Positions 35,527 through 39,145 of a stretch of 39,145 nt of DNA are shown here, piece after piece. The DNA is from Flavipsychrobacter stenotrophus (GTDB taxonomy: Bacteria > Bacteroidota > Bacteroidia > Chitinophagales > Chitinophagaceae). The notes beneath the pieces were generated by a model. That model was given only the letters and a program-made list of their open reading frames with translations. It ran no database searches and was not told where the DNA came from. Both the position numbers and the translations under genes were made by a program. The stretch covers positions 1 through 39,145 of the forward strand of contig CAMDNC010000011.1 of NCBI GenBank assembly GCA_945902755.1. The letters are read 5' to 3'. Within the stretch, counting starts at the first letter, position 1; every line of letters begins with the position of its first letter.

Positions 35527-35577
35527 AAAACAAGTTGGCAAAGATGTACTCTTTAGTCAACTTGTTTTTTTTATTTC
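35527..35577 (+). terminator. Strong intrinsic terminator of the bam/ompH cluster
   Basis: Arms 35527-35537 (AAAACAAGTTG) and 35558-35568 (CAACTTGTTTT) form a perfect 11-bp stem; AAAG/CTTT inside the loop can extend it. An eight-T run (35565-35572) follows directly. It starts 25 bases after the second ompH stop. Confidence 0.85.
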
Positions 35578-35659
35578 AGTATCATTTGACAACAAACAAA
35601 TAATCTACACCAGCGAATAGTTGAATACGAAATCGTACTATACACTAACAATACATAGC

Positions 35660-36790
35660 ATGGAATTCAAATTAATATCCACCGATACCGCTTCTGCTGC
35701 CAGAGCCGGCACTATCACCACCGCACATGGCAACATAAACACACCTATATTTATGCCGGTAGGTACAGTAGGTAGCGTGAAGGGCATTTCCCAGCAGCAG
35801 TTGAAGACAGAAATAAATCCAGAAATCATTCTCGGAAATACCTATCATTTATACTTGCGCCCGGGTACAGATATCATTGAGCAGGCCGGTGGCTTGCATA
35901 AATTCAACGGCTGGGATCGCCCCATACTTACTGATAGCGGAGGATATCAGGTTTTTTCGCTTGCTGCCAACAGAAAAATAAAGGAAGAAGGAGTATTGTT
36001 TCAATCGCATATTGATGGCTCAAGACATTTATTCACTCCAGAAAGTGTCATAGATACCCAACGTAGTATTGGTGCCGATATCATAATGGCTTTCGACGAA
36101 TGTCCTCCTTACCCCTCCGAATATGCCTATGCCAAAACCTCAATGGAACTTACCCATAGATGGCTTGCACGGTGTGTGCAACACATGAATGCTTCCGAAC
36201 CAAAATATGGCTACGAGCAATCTTTGTTCCCAATAGTACAGGGCAGCACTTACGAAGACCTCAGAAAACAATCGGCTGAGTTTATAGCTGGTATGGAGTG
36301 CGACGGAAATGCCATAGGTGGGCTGTCGGTGGGTGAGCCAGAAGAAATGATGTACGAAATGTGCGGACTGTGCTGCGACCTGTTACCCGCCGACAAGCCA
36401 CGCTACTTGATGGGCGTGGGCACACCATGGAACATACTAGAAAATATAGCTCTTGGTATAGATATGTTCGACTGTGTAATGCCTACAAGAAATGGTAGAA
36501 ATGGAATGCTTTTTACATCAGAGGGGGTAATCAACATAAAAAATAAAAAGTGGGCAACCGACTTCTCGCCTGTAGACAATGGTATAGACTGCCCTACCAG
36601 CCGCTTTTACAGTAAAGCGTACCTCAGACACTTATTTGTTGCATCAGAAATTTTAGGACTCACCATAGCAAGTATACACAATTTGGCGTTCTACCTGCAT
36701 TTGGTGCGCGAAGCCCGCCAACATATTATTGATGGAGACTTTGCCAGCTGGAAAAACTCAATGATCCCAAAACTTAAAAACAGACTATAG
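35660..36790 (+). CDS. tgt: tRNA-guanine transglycosylase
   Basis: A 376-residue cytosolic enzyme that exchanges guanine-34 for the queuosine precursor preQ1 in tRNAs with GUN anticodons. It contains GNTYHLYLRPG, the catalytic-base region LTDSGGYQVFSL (Asp near 91), FDECPPYP, GGLSVGEP (substrate pocket) and the nucleophile region FDCVMPTRNGRNG (Asp 271). The C-terminal zinc site is altered: at the usual C-x-C-x2-C-x25-H spacing it has I309, C311, S314 and H340, so two of four ligands are missing. The ATG at 35660 is chosen over an in-frame TTG at 35621 because MEFKLIST is a normal start. The gene stands between two terminators and is likely monocistronic. Confidence 0.96.
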   Translation: MEFKLISTDTASAARAGTITTAHGNINTPIFMPVGTVGSVKGISQQQLKTEINPEIILGNTYHLYLRPGTDIIEQAGGLHKFNGWDRPILTDSGGYQVFSLAANRKIKEEGVLFQSHIDGSRHLFTPESVIDTQRSIGADIIMAFDECPPYPSEYAYAKTSMELTHRWLARCVQHMNASEPKYGYEQSLFPIVQGSTYEDLRKQSAEFIAGMECDGNAIGGLSVGEPEEMMYEMCGLCCDLLPADKPRYLMGVGTPWNILENIALGIDMFDCVMPTRNGRNGMLFTSEGVINIKNKKWATDFSPVDNGIDCPTSRFYSKAYLRHLFVASEILGLTIASIHNLAFYLHLVREARQHIIDGDFASWKNSMIPKLKNRL

Positions 36791-36820
36791 TTTTAGATAT
36801 TGCAGTATTGCCTCTTAATA

Positions 36821-36857
36821 ATACACCCACTACTTCATTAAGAAACAGTGGGTGTAT
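36821..36857. terminator. Bidirectional hairpin between tgt and def
   Basis: Arms 36821-36831 (ATACACCCACT) and 36847-36857 (AGTGGGTGTAT) form a perfect 11-bp stem with a 15-base loop, centred between two convergent stop codons (30 bases from each). The T tract is poor on both strands. Placement supports a shared terminator. Confidence 0.65.
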
Positions 36858-36887
36858 CAGTTATATCTTACTTCATTTCCTTTGTTA

Positions 36888-37466
36888 CTATTTGTTGTAT
36901 ATCATCCTGTAGTCAGTATGTACCTTACCCTTGGTTATATCATCCAGCTTCTTTTTCAACAAGCGTTTTTTAAGCGGTGATATATAGTCTATAAATAGTT
37001 TACCTTCAATATGGTCATACTCATGTTGTATCACCCTAGCCGTTATACCATGAAAAACAGCTTCCTTGGGTTCGAATTTATCATTAAGATAGGCTATTCT
37101 CACATGGCTATTTCTGAGTATATCCTCACGCACCTTGGGTATGCTTAAGCACCCTTCATTATACGCCCATTGTGTTCCACTTTCGTCTAGTATTTTGGCA
37201 TTGATAAACACCTCTTTTATTGGTATTTCATTAGGGTATTTTTTTAAATCCTCTTCTTCAAAGTCTGCCACTATTTGTTCAGTATCTACAATAAACAGCC
37301 TTATGGGTTTATTGATCTGTGGTGCTGCCAACCCCACACCATTACTGTTATATAGAGTCTCCCACATATCTACCAGCAATTTTTCAAGACCGGCATATTC
37401 TGCATTTATATCATCACATACTTTGCGCAATATGGGGCTACCATAAGCTACTACTGGTAATATCAT
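36888..37466 (-). CDS. def: Peptide deformylase
   Basis: A 192-residue cytosolic metalloenzyme that removes the formyl group from nascent N-termini. All three family motifs are present: GVGLAAPQ (43-50), EGCLS (104-108, metal-binding Cys106) and QHEYDH (147-152, two metal-binding His and the catalytic Glu). Tyr replaces the variable residue of HExDH, which is common. Length is close to the family's usual 165-195. The C-terminal tail is lysine-rich (SPLKKRLLKKKLDDITKGK). ATG at 37464-37466; the start MILPVVAYGSPILRKVC is typical. It is convergent with tgt and divergent from ddl, so probably transcribed alone. In many Bacteroidota a Holliday-junction resolvase gene (ruvX) lies upstream; not here. 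Confidence 0.97.
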   Translation of the reverse strand: MILPVVAYGSPILRKVCDDINAEYAGLEKLLVDMWETLYNSNGVGLAAPQINKPIRLFIVDTEQIVADFEEEDLKKYPNEIPIKEVFINAKILDESGTQWAYNEGCLSIPKVREDILRNSHVRIAYLNDKFEPKEAVFHGITARVIQHEYDHIEGKLFIDYISPLKKRLLKKKLDDITKGKVHTDYRMIYNK

Positions 37467-37567
37467 TATGTACCTACTGTTTTTTTAACCAACAAAAAAT
37501 GCTATGTTCTGCTTACTGTTCCTATTCACAAACCCCAAAAAATAAAACCTAGTATTTTTAGAGTCAG

Positions 37568-37575
37568 CAAAGTTA
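37568..37575 (-). promoter_or_regulatory. Possible -7 element, def
   Basis: TAACTTTG on the minus strand, about 102 bases before the def ATG, is the only TAnnTTTG match on that strand in the 263-base def-ddl gap. The long leader makes it tentative. The rest of the gap is AT-rich, with no ORF or strong hairpin seen. Confidence 0.3.
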
Positions 37576-37692
37576 CATTGAAAATACTTGTGGTACTTGC
37601 ATATGTAAAATCATTTGCACTGCTACAAACAACAAAATAAACTTATCGAGCTCAATTTTATGCTCACCCCTCAAAAATCTTTATGCTTTCCT

Positions 37693-37700
37693 TACCTTTG
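37693..37700 (+). promoter_or_regulatory. Bacteroidota -7 element, ddl
   Basis: TACCTTTG, 30 bases before the ddl ATG, fits TAnnTTTG. No clear -33 TTTG at the expected distance. Confidence 0.45.
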
Positions 37701-37729
37701 GCTACCTGTATATTCAGGGCTTTAATACA

Positions 37730-38743
37730 ATGCGCAAAAACATAGCTTTACTTGCTGGTGGTTATTCAGGAGAATACGTAATCTCTATAAAAACCGCTGA
37801 GACTATCGAAAAAAATCTGGACACTGAGCATTATAATGTCTATAAGATTATCATTACCAAAAACGAATGGTGTTACGAAACCAACGGAGAAAAAATTCAT
37901 GTCGATAAAAATGACTTTTCTCTCAATATAGCCGGCGAAAAAATAATTTTTGACTGTGTGTTTATAGCAATCCATGGTACGCCTGGCGAAGACGGAAGGA
38001 TACAAGGCTATCTAGACATGCTTAACATACCCTACACTACTTGCAATTCTATTGTTTCAGCACTGACATTTAATAAAAGCTACTGCAACAAAGTAGTAAA
38101 ATCATTTAATGTAGTCAACATAGCCAACTCTGTATTACTTATCAAAGGTGAATCTTTTTCAATTGGTGCAATTTTAGACCAGTTGAAGCTACCAGTGTTT
38201 GTAAAACCTAATGAAAGTGGCAGCAGCCTCGGCGTAAGTAAAGTAAAAGATGTAGGTTCTTTACTCCCAGCAATCGAAAAAGCCTTTAGAGAAGATAATC
38301 AAGTTCTTATAGAAGAGTTTATAGAGGGCAGAGAATTGACTATTGGTGTATACAAGACTAATGGCTACATGCACGCATTACCAGCTACCGAAATAGAAAG
38401 TAAAAATGAGTTTTTCGACTATGAAGCAAAGTACACACCCGGGGTTACTAATGAAATAACTCCTGCGCGTATTGACAAAAATATTAAAGAACAACTAGAA
38501 AATAAAGCCCAATACATCTACCGCCACCTTAATTGCAGAGGAGTAGTAAGAATGGACTTCATATTAGAAAACGGCACAGGAAAACTATTTTTCCTTGAAG
38601 TAAATACAATGCCAGGGCAAAGCGAAAACAGCATTGTACCTCAGCAAGTAAGGGCCGCTGGTATATCTCTAAAATCATTTTATGGAGATTTACTAGACGA
38701 TTGCATAAAAAACAGCAAACAAAACTCTATTGCTATACTATAG
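37730..38743 (+). CDS. ddl: D-alanine--D-alanine ligase
   Basis: A 337-residue cytosolic ATP-grasp enzyme that joins two D-alanines for the peptidoglycan precursor. N-terminal domain: NIALLAGGYSGEYVISIKTA (the usual GG.S.E..VS phrase), then FIAIHGTPGEDGRIQGYLDM (HG..GEDG, about 84-103). The ATP-grasp part has LPVFVKPNESGSSLGVSKV, QVLIEEFIEGRELTIGVY, FFDYEAKY (substrate loop) and VVRMDFILE with FFLEVNTMPGQSENSIVPQQ, which supplies the Mg-binding Glu and Asn. Length is normal. The stop is 6 bases before the ATG of the PASTA-domain gene, so the two form an operon, a known Bacteroidota arrangement. Confidence 0.96.
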   Translation: MRKNIALLAGGYSGEYVISIKTAETIEKNLDTEHYNVYKIIITKNEWCYETNGEKIHVDKNDFSLNIAGEKIIFDCVFIAIHGTPGEDGRIQGYLDMLNIPYTTCNSIVSALTFNKSYCNKVVKSFNVVNIANSVLLIKGESFSIGAILDQLKLPVFVKPNESGSSLGVSKVKDVGSLLPAIEKAFREDNQVLIEEFIEGRELTIGVYKTNGYMHALPATEIESKNEFFDYEAKYTPGVTNEITPARIDKNIKEQLENKAQYIYRHLNCRGVVRMDFILENGTGKLFFLEVNTMPGQSENSIVPQQVRAAGISLKSFYGDLLDDCIKNSKQNSIAIL

Positions 38744-38749
38744 CGTATT

Positions 38750-39145
38750 ATGAAAGAAAAATTAAAAAATTCCTTTTTACTCAATCTAGCTGTGGTATTC
38801 ACACTAGGGATACTCCTTTATGTAATGTTCTTTGCTTCGCTCAATTGCATTACTCGTCACGGCGAAGAAGTAGCTATGCCCGATGTAAGAGGAAAAAAAA
38901 TGGACTCAGCCGTTGCAGCGCTCAAAACGCTGAACTTCGAAGTACTTGTAGACTCCACCTATGACCCTACTGCACGTCCGCTGAGTGTACTGAAACAAAT
39001 GCCAGACACAGGTTCGTTTGTAAAACGTGGCCGAACAATTTTCCTTACAGTTAATATGCTTACGCCTCCCAAGGTATCTATGCCCGCCATCAAAGATCTC
39101 TCTTACAGAAGTGCTGAGATGATTTTGCGTAACAATAAACTAATA
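38750..39145 (+). CDS. PASTA domain-containing membrane protein, 3' end cut by window edge
   Basis: 132 codons are visible before the window ends. The start MKEKLKNSFLLNLAVVF leads into one membrane span (about 10-30, ending LYVMFFASL), then GEEVAMPDVRGKKMDSAVAA, the opening of a PASTA domain (about 42-107), which ends GRTIFLTVN. A second PASTA begins PPKVSMPAIKDLSYRSAEMI. PASTA domains often bind uncrosslinked peptidoglycan or beta-lactams and are usually attached to Ser/Thr kinases or penicillin-binding proteins; here no kinase domain precedes them, as in the short anchored PASTA proteins found next to ddl in Bacteroidota. The ATG is 6 bases after ddl. Position beside ddl supports a role in cell-wall synthesis (inference). 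The C-terminus is not visible. Confidence 0.9.
   Translation, partial: MKEKLKNSFLLNLAVVFTLGILLYVMFFASLNCITRHGEEVAMPDVRGKKMDSAVAALKTLNFEVLVDSTYDPTARPLSVLKQMPDTGSFVKRGRTIFLTVNMLTPPKVSMPAIKDLSYRSAEMILRNNKLI

Noticed and set aside
38701-38964. Plus-strand ORF of 87 codons overlapping the end of ddl
   Set aside because: The frame starting at 38750 encodes an obvious PASTA-domain protein; this one is an out-of-frame shadow.

Overview
The window looks like a chromosomal segment of a Bacteroidota, probably a Chitinophagales-type gliding or surface-active bacterium. This rests on two proteins with C-terminal type IX secretion (T9SS) sorting domains, a PorP/SprF-family outer-membrane protein, the uppS-bamA-ompH-ompH cluster, and repeated TAnnTTTG promoter elements in place of sigma70-like -10/-35 boxes. 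No tRNA, rRNA, CRISPR array, insertion sequence or phage gene was seen. The assignment comes from gene content only.

Layout. 1-8.2 kb is almost all on the minus strand: the start of L-serine dehydratase (cut by the left edge), a secreted fasciclin-domain protein, an ABC-2 exporter pair, a DUF4268 protein, a MacB-like permease, a secreted T9SS protein, and a solitary ATP synthase gamma subunit. 8.4-20.9 kb is one minus-strand gene of about 4180 codons: a signal peptide, an Ig/PKD-like N-terminus, one Big_2-like repeat, a MAM/jelly-roll-like domain, a run of 43 more Big_2-like repeats of about 73 residues, C-terminal Ig-like modules and a type A T9SS tail. A PorP/SprF gene is transcribed divergently from it. 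22.3-30.5 kb carries a DUF1275 membrane protein, a Cu+-type P-ATPase, a small secreted protein faintly like the GldM C-terminus, a second P-type ATPase, purine nucleoside phosphorylase and a secreted DUF922-like putative metalloprotease. 30.7-35.5 kb is the plus-strand envelope cluster uppS-bamA-ompH-ompH, closed by a clear intrinsic terminator. 35.6-39.1 kb holds tgt, def (opposite strand), ddl and the start of a PASTA-domain protein.

How it fits together. The right-hand half is mostly housekeeping envelope biology: carrier lipid synthesis, outer-membrane protein assembly with Skp-like chaperones, and peptidoglycan precursor synthesis. The centre is accessory surface biology: the giant repeat protein should cross the inner membrane by Sec and the outer membrane by T9SS. 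The adjacent PorP/SprF protein is a reasonable candidate for its outer-membrane partner, by analogy with SprB/SprF. The giant protein with its neighbour is the most interesting system here; its ligand, attachment and role cannot be read from the sequence.

Limits. Domain names come from recognising motifs by eye, not from profile searches. Start codons were moved inward where signal peptides, family N-termini or promoter motifs argued for it.
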